A program made the translations under genes and the position numbers. From assembly GCA_022432975.1 (NCBI GenBank), contig CM039510.1, positions 14,712,381 to 14,776,380 on the forward strand: 64,000 nucleotides of DNA, given 5' to 3'. The stretch's first letter is position 1. Each line of letters starts with the position of its first letter. Below the pieces are notes generated by a model. It did no database searches and was not told the origin of the DNA. It was given only the letters and a program-made list of their open reading frames with translations. The stretch comes from Begonia masoniana. Its lineage: Eukaryota > Streptophyta > Magnoliopsida > Cucurbitales > Begoniaceae. Of this stretch, positions 50,034 to 62,200 are shown piece by piece.

Positions 50034-51165
50034 TCATGTAGAGCTGGGCATGTCATCGTCCTCATCCTCTGGTGGAGGGTTATACGGCTGAAGTAAATGC
50101 TCTGGATAATAAGGAAATGGTGGACTCGATTGTGTCGAGTAGCCCTGGTGAGCATTGAATGCGTCTAGGTATTGAGCCATAAATTGAGCATGCTCCAGCT
50201 GGCGTGACTGGAGGTCCGTCAGTCGTTGCTCTATTTGGGCCTGCTGGGTGTTTATCTGCTCTTGTTGGATAGTCAGGTGCACAACTATTTGTCCCACATC
50301 ATCAATGGTATAAGAGCCAGGGGACATGGAGGAAGAGAAAGCGCCTAGAGTAGGGTGGTGCAGCCGACTGACTTTTATAACGCTGCTTAAGACGAGCCTC
50401 TCTGTGAGCTTGTCGTTCTAGTGCCATGGCAGCTTGTGCAAATGTGAAGTATCGAGAATTATTAATACGCCGTACGCGAGGTAGAGGCACTGGTTGAGGA
50501 GGAATTTGCGTATTGATATCATGTTCATCGAACCCTAATCCATTATCTCGGACTATCCCATAGGGCCAATTCACTATTCGTTCAATATTCGGCGAGCTGT
50601 ACACCATCTACTGGATCCATGGCTCATTTGTGGAGCTCATAGGGACATTGGCTGCAACACATAGGTGGGTGATCAGCACTGGATGGATGTGGCTGGCTGT
50701 GGACCCTTGTTGATAGGCTAGAATGTTTTGGTGGATAATCTGTCTGACATTTATAGAGCGCCCTGTGAGAATGCAGTAGAGCAACACCGCTCGCTCCTTG
50801 GTCAGGTCAGATTTCTGAGATGTGGGCATCAAATTACCTCGAATGAATTTACACCATGCTTGAGCTTAGCGATTGAGGCAGCTTGAGATGAGGTGTAACG
50901 TTTGTGCGGGGTTGACCGAAGAATAAATCCATGTTGACCCCCGGTGGCCCATCTCTCGTAAAATCATGTTCTAATCCGGCCCGGCATCCATCATGGTTTG
51001 ATATTCGTTAGCCACTAAATTGTCAAGGCCGAGGTGGGTGTTGATAGCTTCAGCAGAGAAGTCGATGAATTTGTTCCTAACTTTGACAGGCCCATCATTA
51101 TTTGCGGCCCTGAGGTTTGCATACAATTTACGAACGATAGTTACGTTCGCATCACCACTGAGCAC
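50034..51165 (-). pseudogene. Third open region of the Athila-like element
   Basis: Several minus-strand frames follow each other: VRKLYANLRAANNDGPVKVR and EAINTHLGLDN (51140-51020), then ERAVLLYCILTGRSINVRQI (50790-50740), then NWPYGIVRDNGL, then a Gln-rich coiled-coil-like stretch (QEQINTQQAQIEQRLTDLQ, near 50250) and an acidic, proline-rich end. It resembles the domain labelled 'putative plant transposon protein', often found in Athila-type elements downstream of pol. Function is unknown. Stops and frameshifts break it. Confidence 0.6.
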
Positions 51166-52436
51166 TGCAATAGTCTCCCACCGTCTTTCTCAAAGCATGG
51201 CCAAGATGTTGCCATCAGTCACTGCAGGCTGGAATTGAACTTCACAGATAATTGCCTTGTCGTTGGTCATAAACTCCTTAAAATAGTTGGCCGCTGTGGG
51301 GCTGAGGAATGAGTGTTGGATGGGGCTGAATGATACTAAACTGGTCTTGGCTCTTGATCATTTAGGCGGCAATCTTGCAATGTCACACGATTTAGATAAC
51401 CTGTTACTGTTACTGAGCACACAAAGCAAACACAGCCAACACAACATACACACGCACGACATTTAAGCACATGAGAGAAGCAAATAATAAGTGTGGAGTA
51501 AACACAATGCACATTTGGAAGTTCCTCTTGACTTAGACATTTAATCAAACACCTGGTGGCCATGCAGAATAGACGTTCAATCACAACTGGACTATCACCC
51601 TAACCACCCTAAAAAATAACAATCAATGGTTCGATTGACGATCACAGCATGAAGACAGTGAACACACTTGAAATAATTTAAAAGTATAACCAAAACTAGA
51701 GCCTTGAAGATAAAGTTCGAAAATTCGAAACTGTCCAAGTGCTAGAAAGAAAAGTGCTCAGTAGGAGGGGTTACCTTTGTCGTGGGAGAGCTCGGTGATG
51801 CATCACTGACGAAGGTGTTGGAAAGTAAGGTTTGTGGACGCCAATCGATTGGAGGTGAGAAAGGGAGAAAGGGGTGTGTATTTCAAAGGGTAGGGTTTTA
51901 ACAGCGAGAAGGGATAACTGTGAGATGCGATCGATCACCTGGTATTAAAATCAGAAGCGTCAATCGATCGCCACATTTAGCCGATCGATCGGCGACTCCT
52001 CTGTTGTAAACAAAATTGCGGTGCTTCGCCGATCGATCGCCACATTTAGCCGATCGATCGGCGCCTCTTTTGTTCCAAAAAATAATGCGAGTCACCAATC
52101 GATCGCCAGATGAGCCGATGGATCGGCGACTTCTCTGTTTCAGAGAAGGTCGAAATATTTTTATTTTTATTTTACTTAAAACACCAAAAACAATTAAACA
52201 TTCCAAATAATAATAAAACAACTTCTATCAAAATGACATTACGAAATTAGAACTTAAAACAAAAATGATAAGTAAATAAATAAAAATAGAAATAAATAAA
52301 TAAATAAATAAAACTAAACTTAGAAATTTAATCGAAATGTTAACAGAGCAAATCAATACTAAAAAAAATAATGATAAATGGGTTACCTCCCCACCAAGTG
52401 AGTGTTTTAACGTCATCAGCTTGACACTGTGCTGCT
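51166..52436. other. Spacer between the third open region and integrase, with a GATCGATC cluster
   Basis: No coding sequence is recognised. A (TAAA)n-like stretch lies at 52270-52312. The region includes GATCGATC sites at 51926-52131. Confidence 0.5.
51926..52131. repeat. GATCGATC cluster inside the Athila-like element
   Basis: GCGATCGATCACC, CAATCGATCGCC, GCCGATCGATCGGCG (twice), GCCGATCGATCGCC, CAATCGATCGCC and CCGATGGATCGGCG lie within about 205 bp. The phrase CGCCACATTTAGCCGATC repeats twice. This is outside the LTR. Confidence 0.9.
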
Positions 52437-53829
52437 TCACATTTTGTTTAAAAGGAGAACGGATTTGGCAATGTCGAATGTATCTCCCCAATACGGTTTT
52501 AATCTTTGACCGTTAACCTTGAATGTAGATTGATCTTCACCTTGAATTTCAACAGCCCCATGAGGAAGCACTTTAATTACCGTGAATGGTCCTGACCATC
52601 GTGACTTGAGTTTTTCGGGAAATAACCAAAGTCGAGAATTAAATAATAAGACTTGCTGTCCTGGTGCAAATTCCTTTGGCACAATATGTTTATCATGCCA
52701 CACCTTCGTCTTTTCTTTACAAATTCTGGAGTTTTCATAAGCTTCTCTTCTAAATTCATCAAGCTCGTTTAACTGTAACATTCTCACTTCGCCAGCTGCT
52801 TGTGACTCCATATTTCTTTTTTTAATGGCCCATAAAGCTTGATGCTCTAATTCCACTGGAAAATGGCATGCTTTACCAAAAACCAAACGATATGGTTACA
52901 TTCCTAATGGTGTTTTGAATGCTGTTCGATATGCCCAAAGAGAATCATCTAGCCTTCGTGACCAAATCTTTGCGAGATGAGCTTATCGTCTTTTCCAGAA
53001 TTAGCTTGATCTCTCTATTCGAAACCTCGGTTTGACCATTAGATTGCGGATGATACTCGAGAGCCTTGCGATGCTTTACACCATATTTCAACAATAAGGC
53101 TTCAAATTGCTTATTACAAAAATGCGTACCTTCATCACTGATAATAGCCCGAGGAGTGCCGAATCGTGTAAAAATATTTTTACGGAGAAAATTTAGCACC
53201 ACTTTACCGTCATTGGTTGGGGTAGCAGATGCCTCCACCTATTTTGACACATAATCGACTGCCAGGAGAATATATTAATGATTGAAAGAAGTAGGAAACG
53301 GACCCATGAAATCGATCCCCCAAACATCAAATAATTCTATTTCCAGAATATTGGTCAATGGCATCTCATCTCAGCGTGAAATATTGCCGGTATGTTGGCA
53401 ATGGTCACATGACATAGCAAATAAATGAGTATCTTTGAAAAGGGTAGGCCAAAAAAATCATATTGTAATACCTTTGCAGCCGTTCTCTTGCCACCAAAAT
53501 GGCCCCCACACTCTAGTGAATGACAATGCTTTAATATATTTTTCATCTCGTCTTTCGGAATACACTACCTTAGGACCTGATTCACACAGTGCTTGTAAAA
53601 AAAATGGATCATTCCAATAATATCTTTTAACTTCGGCAAAAAATTTCTTTCTTTTATAAGCTGAAGGCTCTATGGGTAAAACACCGCTAGCCAAAAAATT
53701 GACGATATCTGCGTACCATGATGTATTGTTGACACTAAAGAGTTGTTCATCTGGAAAGGTATCAACAATTGGTACTCCATCCTCTTGCATGTGTTCTTGA
53801 GGTTGTAGTCTTGACAGGTGATCTGCCAC
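52437..53829 (-). pseudogene. Athila-like integrase
   Basis: On the minus strand: ADHLSRL near 53829 (end of RNase H), a zinc-binding HHCC region ([20 protein letters not shown] and CDHCQ in a shifted frame, near 53540-53400), the core D-D-E ([12 protein letters not shown] near 53320, AIISDEGTHF near 53140, REIK near 53010) and a C-terminus with [31 protein letters not shown] and [13 protein letters not shown] (52870-52480). Stops and frameshifts split it into at least four frames. Confidence 0.88.
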
Positions 53830-53861
53830 TAGATTTTTCGTGCCCTTTTTATCTCTAATTT

Positions 53862-55213
53862 CTAGATCGAACTCTTGGAGTAGTAAAACCCAACGAATGA
53901 GGAGCGATTTTGCATTTTTTTAACCATAAGGTATTTAATGGTTGAATGATCAGTACAAACTATTTCCTTATTGCCGATAAGATAAGGACAAAATTTGTCG
54001 AAGGCAAATACCACTGCCAGTAGTTCTTTTTCTGTTGTAGTGTTATTCAACTGGGCTTCATTAAGGACTCGACTGGCATAATAAATAGTGCGGAAGGTCT
54101 TATCTTTGCGTTGCCCTAACACTGCTCCAATTGAAAAATCACTTGCATCGCTCCTAATTTCGAATGGATGGTTCCAGTCTAGTGCTACTACAATTGGTAC
54201 TGAAGTGAGCTTTTCTTTTAAAAAATTGAATGCATTTAAGCATTCAGTATCAAACTTAAATTCCACACTCTTTTCCAGTAGGTTACATAATGGCCTGGTG
54301 ATCTTGCTGAACTCTTGGATGAATCTACGATAAAATCCTGCGTGTCTCAAAAAACTCATCACGCTCTTAACTGAGATAGGTGGTGGTAACTGCTCAATCG
54401 TATCAATCTTGGCACGATCCACTTCTATCCCTTTGGATGATACCCGATGGCCTAATACAATACTTTCACGTACCATAAAATGACATTTTTTCCAATTGAG
54501 TACCAAATTTGTCTCAGCACAACGTTGAAGCACCATATTCAGATTCTCCAGACAAGGATCAAAAGAAGACCCAATAACATAAAAATCATCCATGAATACC
54601 TCAATAATACGTTTGACCATGTCAGAAAATATTGCTATCATACATCGTTGAAAAGTGGCAGGAGCGTTACAAAGACCAAAGGGCATTTGTCGAAATGCAA
54701 TGGTGCCGTAAGGGTAGGTAAATGTGGTTTTCTCTTGGTCTTCGGGGGCTATGGCTATTTGATTGTACTTGGAGTATCTATCAAGAAAACAATAAAATTC
54801 GTGTCTTGCGAGCCTGTCAAGCATCTGATCAATAAACGGAAGCGGGAAGTGATCTTTCCTTGTAGCTTTGTTTAATTTCCTACAGTCCATATATATGCGC
54901 CAAACGGTGACATGCGAGTAGGAATGAGCTCATTATTTTTATTTTGCACAATTGTCATTCCTCCCTTTTTCGGTACAACTTGGACGGGGCTAACTCATGA
55001 ACTGTCAGAAATTGGGTATATCACCCCCGCATCTAACCACTTTAAGATTTCTTTGCGCACTACTTCTTTCATGGTGGGGTTGAGACGTCGTTGGTATTCC
55101 ACTGATGGTTTGTGATCTTCTTCCATAAGAATTCGATGCATACAAAATGACGAGCTTATCCCCTTTAAATCTGCCAAAGTCCAACCAATTGCTGCTTTGA
55201 ATTTTTGAAGAAC
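53862..55213 (-). pseudogene. Athila-like reverse transcriptase and RNase H
   Basis: The longest clean frame of the element (54890-53862): MDCRKLNKATRKDHFPLPFI, FLDRYSKYNQIAIAPEDQEK, GLCNAPATFQRCM and EVFMDDFYVIGSS (catalytic DD), then KGIEVDRAKIDTIEQLPPP and FLRHAGFYRRFI. RNase H has EIRSDASDFSIGAVL, EKELLAVVFAFDKF and CTDHSTIKYL, so the acidic active-site residues are present. Upstream (55177-54900) the N-terminal part has an in-frame stop after PISDSS and a frame change. The enzyme copies element RNA to DNA in the particle. Confidence 0.9.
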
Positions 55214-55762
55214 TCATAGTAATTTATCTTCTTCTTCTAAAGGGTCGTCTAGTCGACGTGCAACTTCATCTGCCGTGGACTCTGTAACTTCAACGCGAAA
55301 AACATCATTATCCTCCTCGGGATATTTCATGGCTCTGAATACGTTAAAGGTGACTTCTTCATCATGAACTCTCAAGCTCAACGCACCTTTTTGTACATCA
55401 ATAAGAGCACGACCCGTAGCAAGGAATGGTCTACCCAAAATAAATGGCACATCTCTGTCTTCTTCCATATCAAGCACAATAAAATCAACAGGAAATATGA
55501 ATTTATCTACCTTTACAAGTACGTCTTCAATGATTTCCCTCGAGTGTTTAATAGAACGATCTGCCATCAGTAATGTAACCCTTGTCGGATTTGCTTCGCC
55601 TAGATCAAGTTTTCGGAATATAGATAGAGGCATTAAGCTAATGCTCGCCCCCAAGTGTCACAGTGCCCTGGTAAATACAGAATTTCCAATCTCGCAAGGC
55701 ACAGTAAAACTTCTCGGATCTTTTAGTTTTTGAGAAAGCTTCTTCTGAATAATAGCACTGCA
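55214..55762 (-). pseudogene. Athila-like protease
   Basis: The minus strand reads GASISLMPLSIFRKLDLGE, TLLMADRSIKHSREIIEDVL and FIVLDMEEDRDVPFILGRPF, then ALIDVQKGALSLRV. This is the retropepsin-like domain. The catalytic Asp should precede GAS; here the codon before it does not start the frame cleanly, and a stop lies near 55660. Confidence 0.8.
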
Positions 55763-57331
55763 TTATTCTGAAAGAGCAATAATACTACACTCCTCTAACT
55801 TCTGCTTGTGAGATAGAATATCTTTCATAAATTTGGCATAACTCGCCATTTGTTCCAACACGTCGGCAAATGGAACATTAATGTGGAGCTTCTTTAAGAT
55901 ATCAAGGAATTGAGAATTTTGTTTATCAAGCTTCACATTTTTCAATCTTTGCGGAAACGGCACTGGAGGTGAGTTTTCTTGAATTGGAGAATGATGAAAT
56001 GGTGATGACTTTTGCACTTCATCTGCATTTGACTCCTTATTAACAACTTTAGGCACTTGTGTCCCTTTTTGCACTGGTTCAATTACGGTTCCCTTGCGAG
56101 TGGTGATTGCATTACAATGACCTTTGGGGTTCACCTCTGTGTTACTTGGTAGTGAGCCTTGAGACCTTCCATTTATGACACTCGCAAATTGACCAAGTTG
56201 ATTTTTAAAAGTTCAAATTTAGGTTGATTGATTTTGCATCGCAGTACGAGTTTCGGTCATAAACTGCATAAAAGCTGTTTCAAGATCATTTTTCTTTTCA
56301 ACTTGTTGAGAAGGACCGGGTTGAGCTGCTTGAGGCATTTTCATTGCATTTTGAAAATTCCACCATGAAAAATTCGGGTGTTGTCGCCATTCTGAATTAT
56401 AGGTGTTGGAATTGGGATTACCTTGCCGATTAAAATTACACATATAGTTAGCTTGCTCTGCGGGTTCACTCAACATGGGATTGCCCTCTTGACATTCTTC
56501 ACTCAAATGCGGTCCTTGACACCATTGACAACTAACTTTCGATGTTTTCCCTACACTCGCTGCCATATGAGACTCCTGTAGTTGTTTAGCTAATGAGGCA
56601 ATTTGTAGAGTTAAAGCTTTCATAGCCTCGAGTTCTGGAGTACCCGTTGTGCGCTTCATAATTGAGCGCTCCACTAGTCATTGGTCATTGTTAAGCGCTA
56701 ATTCCTCTAATAGATCATATGCGGCTTCTTCAGTTTTTCTCATTAAAGCACCACCTGCAGCTGCATTGACCAGAGTTTTAGTAGATGCAAACAATCCCAC
56801 ATAGAAAGTTTGAATATGCATCCACTTCGGTAGGCCATGGTTTGGACACTTTCTTAACATATCCTTAAAGCGTACCCATGCCTCGTATAATGTTTCTCCA
56901 TCGAATTGATTGAAGTTGATTATCTCGTTGCGAAGTTTAGCAGTCTTCTCAAAGGGAAAAAACTTGGACAGAAATTTCTGGCATTACTCTTCCCAAGTAT
57001 TAATAGAATTAGCTGGCAGAGAGTTAAGCCAATTCTTTGCACAATCCCGTAATGAGAATGGAAATAGACGTAACCTAACTGCATCATCCCCCACATTGTG
57101 ATATCTGAAAGTGTCGCATACTTCTAAAAAATTTGCAATATGATTTTTGGGGTCCTCATAAGATAATCCACTATACTGAGATTGTTGAATCATGTGCAAG
57201 GTGCCCGACTTAATTTGAAAATTAGCAGCGATGGCTGGTTTCTGAATAGCTGAATGCACTTCGGATACAGTAGGTATAATATAATCCAGCAAGGTCCGGT
57301 TCTCAGTATTATCTTTCCCGTTATCTCCCAT
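55763..57331 (-). pseudogene. Athila-like gag
   Basis: On the minus strand: DYIIPTVSEVHSAIQKPAI, LEVCDTFRYHNVGDDAVRL and CAKNWLNSLPANSINTWEE with an in-frame stop at 56984-56986, then FKDMLRKCPNHGLPKWM and AAYDLLEELALNND, then CQWCQGPHLSEEC (CX2CX4HX4C zinc knuckle, near 56510), NRQGNPNSNTYNSEWRQHPN, and a tail running to VPFADVLEQMASYAKFMKD (near 55850). Stops near 56984 and 56677 and frame changes interrupt it. Gag would form the particle shell and bind the RNA. Confidence 0.88.
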
Positions 57332-57530
57332 AATGACACTCGCTGGTTGAATAACTTATCTTCTCTCTTTACGATGTTGTCGACACGTACGCTCAATGTC
57401 AAGATTAAGCGGGAGAAGATTAGTATTTCCTTCTTTACACATGCACCTGAAAATAACACGAAAATAAAGAAATAAAATAAAAAGAATTCAAAATAAAACT
57501 AAAAATAATTAATTCGATATTAATAATAAA

Positions 57531-57553
57531 GTCCCCAGCAACGGTACCAAAAA
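57531..57553 (-). promoter_or_regulatory. Primer-binding site of the Athila-like element (Asp tRNA type)
   Basis: The minus strand after the LTR end CACAACA reads TTTTTGGTACCGTTGCTGGG. The canonical Athila site is TGGCGCCGTTGCCGGGGA, so two or three bases differ. Confidence 0.8.
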
Positions 57554-57555
57554 CT

Positions 57556-58329
57556 TGTTGTGAAAAATAGTTCGCAAGTGTACGAGTTGCAACAAGTAAT
57601 AAAATGATAATTAGAGTGTCGAACTCACAAGGACTTGTTAATTAATAATCAAATTTATTAATCTTAATTCTAAATTGAATACGTTTTATGGTTTCAAGAT
57701 TTGAAATTAAATTGAATGACTAAAACAAGTAAAGTAAACTAATGTAAAATAATAAAACAGATAGAATGAGATTAAATTTGATTAATAAAAGCCTAGGTAC
57801 TACGATTTCACCAAGACAACATTTATTTCATTCCTTCCTAATCATCATATTCATCAGTATTCTTCCTATGTTGATGATCGATTTCACAAAATTCTAATAC
57901 AATCTCTCTCGATCATTGCTTAGTTTATCTGATTAATGGGTTATCACTTCTCAGTCTCAAATCCTAACATTAATCTAATACAATTAAATTGAGAAATCAC
58001 AATGATCACATCAATACCGTAACTATCTCTAGCCTACGCATATTTATGACATTATTTCCATTGCTCGGGTGTTTATTACCTTTCAGTCTCAAAACACCCT
58101 AAAAATCAAGTAAAGATTGGCCAGAAATTTACAAGCTTTAAGAACGGGAATTAAATGCATCAACAACATAGGAAGAAATACTTATTGAATTTAATTAAAC
58201 AAAGAAACAGAAAATAAACATCGTCTGGCTACATTGTAGCCTAGAAGAGAAATTTAGTTCATGCTAGAAGAAAAAGAAACAACAATAATAAAGATGTTCA
58301 TAAGTAATTATCGAAGGAGAGGAGAACAA
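57556..58329 (-). repeat. Athila-like 5' LTR, internal-side fragment
   Basis: It matches 47185-47960 of the 3' LTR, starting TGTTGTGAAAAATAGTTCGC, then breaks at ggaggagaac, joining to a copy of the insertion-site flank. It has more substitutions against the 3' LTR than 58465-59855 has. Confidence 0.88.
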
Positions 58330-58464
58330 TTTAGGTCTCAATCATTCCTTGATTGCTTTGACTTTTTCTTCGTCTGTCGTTACTTCCTTCAAGCTCACTA
58401 CAAAAATAAGAAATACTAAAAAGATTTCATTCAAAATATGCACTTAAAACATATTTTAGATGTT
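58330..58464 (-). repeat. Copy of the host-element flank between two LTR pieces
   Basis: These roughly 133 bp (ttaggtctcaatcattcc ... gatgtt) repeat 47052-47184, the pol sequence left of the Athila insertion, including the target duplication ATGTT. It should not occur inside the element. Confidence 0.9.
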
Positions 58465-59855
58465 TGTTGTGAAAAATAGTTTGTAAGTGTATGAGTCACA
58501 ACAAGTAATAAAGTGATAATTAGAGTGTCGAACCCACAAAGACTTGTTAATTAATAATCAAATTTATTAATCTTAATTCTAAATCGAACACACGTTTTAT
58601 GGTTTTAAGAATTGAAATTAAATTGAATGACCAAAACAAGTAAAGTAAACTAATGTAAAATAATAAAACAGATAGCATAAGATTAAATTTGATTAATAAA
58701 AGCCTAGGTACTACGATTTCCACAAGACAACATTTATTTCATTCCTTCATAATCATATTCATTAGTATTCTTCCTATGTTGATGATCGATTTTGCTAAAT
58801 TCTAATACAATCTCTCTCGAGCATTGCTTAGTTTATCTGATTAACGAGTTATCACTTCTCAGTCTCAAATCCTAGCATTAATCAAATATAATTAAATTGA
58901 GAAATCACAATGATCACATCAATACCGTAACTATCTCTAGCCTACGCATATTTATGACATTATTTCCATTGCTCGGGTGTTTATTACCTTTCAGTCTCAA
59001 AACACCCTAAAAATCAAGTAAAGATTGGCCAGAAATTTACAAGCTTTAAGAACGAGAATTAAATGCATCAATAATATTGGAAGAAATACTTATTGAATTT
59101 AATTAAACAAAGAAACAGAAAATAAACATCGTCTGGCTACATTGTAGCCTAGAAAAGAAATTTAGTTCATGCTAGAAGAAAAAGAAACAACAATAATAAA
59201 GATGTTCATAAGTAATTATCGAAGGAGAGGAGAAATACTATGCTGATATCCAAACTCTCGCTTGTTCCCCAGCTTTTTCGTCGTCAATTCTGCAGTCTCT
59301 TCTCCTCTTTTCTCTGCATAATCTCCTCCGCTTTTTTTGTCAATAATCTCTTCGTTCCTCTGTTGTTTTTAGGTTTGGCTTCCTTACTCTCATTAGATCA
59401 ACAGCTGAGATTAGATAAATTAAAATTTCCAAATTTATGTAAAGACTTTTCCGCGGTAGCCGATCGATCGCTTGAAAATGGCCGATCGATCGACAATGTT
59501 TCTGCCCTTGTAACGCAATCATTTTTTTAGCCGATCGATCGCCACATTTGGCCGATTGATCAGCTTTTGTTTTGTCTCGTACAAGCAACTTATTTTCTCT
59601 TCCCCCGATCGATTGCCAAAATGGCCGATCGATCGTCCTTTGTTCTGTCTCCCTGCTCCCAATTCTCTTGTTTTCTCCAACTTAACCTTTTCTTCTTTTC
59701 TTCCTCTTGATCTTCTTCCATCCGTTGTATTCAAGCTCCAACCTGGTTTATATAAATTATCTGCAAAAGACGTCAAATTCCTTCAAACACTTGAGAATAA
59801 CTTATCGAATCAAGTGTCAAAAGTATAAATAAGTGTGCAAAATACACACTTATCA
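58465..59855 (-). repeat. Full-length Athila-like LTR copy
   Basis: 1391 bp, nearly identical to the 3' LTR at 47185-48565, including the TATA box and GATCGATC cluster (59459-59631). It ends CACTTATCA followed by ATGTT, the right-hand target duplication. Confidence 0.9.
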
Positions 59856-61490
59856 ATGTTCAACATATTCTGAAAACTCATAAACATACTAGGCACGTTT
59901 GATAAATCAAAGGGCATGACTAACCACTAGAAAGACTATATTTTATTTTGAAAGCAGTTTTTCATTCACCGCTTTCTTTCATGCAAATTTGATAGTACTC
60001 GTTCTTTAAATCAACCTTTGAAAATAAGAATGTGTCATATAACTCATCAAGCATTATCATCTAACATTGGCATTGGATGTCGATATTTTATCGTAATGTT
60101 ATTGATCGCTCTACTGTCCACGTACATCCTCCACATTTCGTCCTTCTTTGGAACTAAAATCACGGGTACTAAATACGAGCTTAGGCTTCCCTTCAGTAAC
60201 CTATTTTCCACCAATTCCTCCACTTGCTTTTGGATCTCCTTAGTCTCTTTGGGATTTTCTCGATACGCCGGTCGATTAGGAATTGACGCTCCCAGCATGA
60301 AATCTATTTGATGCTCGATTCCCCTTAGAGAAGGTGATCCACTTGGTAATTCCTCAGGAAATACATCCTTAAATTCTTACAAAAGAGAATAAACAATACA
60401 TTGGAAGAGAAGCGGTTAGTTCACTAGATAAAAAATAAACATCTTTGTAGAAAAGTAAAAGCGCTTGTTGTTTTGCTAACATTGCACTTTTCACCTTAAT
60501 TTTTCTTGTCATTCCACTCATTTTTCACTCCCCTCTTGTTTTCTCTCAGCTCATTTTTTCTCTCCTTTTCCACTTTCTTTTCTCCTATTTTCTTCTTTTC
60601 TTCCTCTTGATCTTCTTCCATCCGTTGTATTCCAAGCTCCAACCTGGTTTATATAAATTATCTGCAAAAGACGTCAATTCCTTCAAACACTTGAGAATAA
60701 CTTATCGAATCAAGTGTCAAAAGTATAAATAAGTGTGCAAAATACACACTTATCAATGTTCAACATATTCTGAAAACTCATAACATACTAGGCACGTTTG
60801 ATAAATCAAAGGGCATGACTAACCACTAGAAAGACTATATTTTATTTTGAAAGCAGTTTTTCATTCACCGCTTTCTTTCATGCAAATTTGATAGTACTCG
60901 TTCTTTAAATCAACCTTTGAAAATAAGAATGTGTCATATAACTCATCAAGCATTATCATCTAACATTGGCATTGGATGTCGATATTTTATCGTAATGTTA
61001 TTGATCGCTCTACTGTCCACGTACATCCTCCACATTTCGTCCTTCTTTGGAACTAAAATCACGGGTACTAAATACGAGCTTAGGCTTCCCTTCAGTAACC
61101 TATTTTCCACCAATTCCTCCACTTGCTTTTGGATCTCCTTAGTCTCTTTGGGATTTTCTCGATACGCCGGTCGATTAGGAATTGACGCTCCCAGCATGAA
61201 ATCTATTTGATGCTCGATTCCCCTTAGAGAAGGTGATCCACTTGGTAATTCCTCAGGAAATACATCCTTAAATTCTTACAAAAGAGAATAAACAATACAT
61301 TGGAAGAGAAGCGGTTAGTTCACTAGATAAAAAATAAACATCTTTGTAGAAAAGTAAAAGCGCTTGTTGTTTTGCTAACATTGCACTTTTCACCTAATTT
61401 TTCTTGTCATTCCACTCATTTTTTCACTCCCCTCTTGTTTTCTCTCAAGCTCATTTTTTCTCTCCTTTTCCACTTTCTTTTCTCCTATTT
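59691..61490. repeat. 900-bp tandem duplication spanning LTR tail and gypsy pol
   Basis: 59691-60590 and 60591-61490 are nearly identical (one-base indels only). Each unit holds about 165 bp of the Athila LTR outer end, the ATGTT duplication and the reverse transcriptase fragment of the Reina/CRM-like element. The junction is at ttcttcttttcttcctcttg, where LTR and pol sequences are alike. Confidence 0.93.
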
Positions 61491-61640
61491 TCTTTTCACT
61501 CGTATCATTCTCTTTTTCACTTGTGTCTTGTTCACTCATTGGATTTTCTCTCTTTCTGAATTTGTTCGCAATCATCTCTTGATCCTCACAATCCTCCCAA
61601 AGTGTTAATTGTGTTAGGACTACCATTCTTCTATTTTGAA
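59861..61640 (-). pseudogene. Reina/CRM-like reverse transcriptase N-terminal part, present twice
   Basis: On the minus strand, SIPNRPAYRENPKETKEI, VEELVENRLLKGSLSSYLVP, VILVPKKDEMWRMYVDSRAI and NNITIKYRHPMPMLDD occur at 61197-60946 and again at 60298-60047 because of the tandem duplication. The palm sequence continues to about 59861 (WLVMPF-like) and is cut there by the Athila LTR; the remainder lies at 47179-46313. Stops follow the DD and later positions. Confidence 0.85.
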
Positions 61641-62200
61641 AAAATAATTATTCGTTCTTGAAGCTATGGTGCTTGACTTTTCTATCGAATTGCCAAGGTC
61701 TTTCCAAAAGAATATGAGTTGCTTGGATAGGTACTACATCACAAAGAATCTTGTCTTTATACCTTCCAATTGATAGTGCCACTTTTACTTGCTTGGTGAC
61801 GTTTACTTCCCTACAATAACTTAACCATTGAAACTTATACGGTTTCAGATGTTTCTCAATTTCTTAGCTCAATTTTTCTGCTAATTAGCAACGTTAGTAC
61901 AACTTCCACCATCAATTATCAAGCTACATACCTTATTGTTCACATGGCACATAGTATGAAAGACGTGCTCTCTTTGCACTTCGACTCCACTATCCTTGGG
62001 TTGAATGTTGAGTGCTCTTATTGTGACCAATAATTCACCTCTAATAGGTTCTTCCACATCCATATCGCTACAATCTTCCAATCGTGGCATTCATCGTCAC
62101 TTGAGCTAATACTTGCCATATCACCATCATCCAATATAATCATAGCTCTCTTGTTTGGACAATTAGAAGAAATATGTCTAAATCCTTGACATCTAAATAA
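61641..62200 (-). pseudogene. Reina/CRM-like protease and zinc-knuckle region
   Basis: The minus strand has IKLFRCQGFRHISSNCPNKR (CCHC-type knuckle, near 62190-62140), an acidic linker, then EHVFHTMCHVNNKVCSLIID and GGSCTNVAN (protease active-site region, near 61960-61885). Frame changes separate the parts. Confidence 0.8.

Larger units (their letters stand above)
47185..59855 (-). mobile_element. Athila-like Ty3/gypsy element, TSD ATGTT, with a rearranged 5' LTR
   Basis: The outer ends are TGTTGTGAAAAATAG (47185) and CACTTATCA (59855), flanked by ATGTT (47180-47184 and 59856-59860). It reads on the minus strand: 5' LTR, primer-binding site for Asp tRNA, gag, protease, reverse transcriptase/RNase H, integrase, an extra open region, polypurine tract, 3' LTR. 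The lineage follows from the primer-binding site, the ASISLMP protease motif and the FMDDF reverse transcriptase. It inserted into the reverse transcriptase of the Reina/CRM-like element. The 5' LTR region holds an extra copy of flank plus LTR. Gag, pol and integrase each carry stops or frameshifts. Confidence 0.92.
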
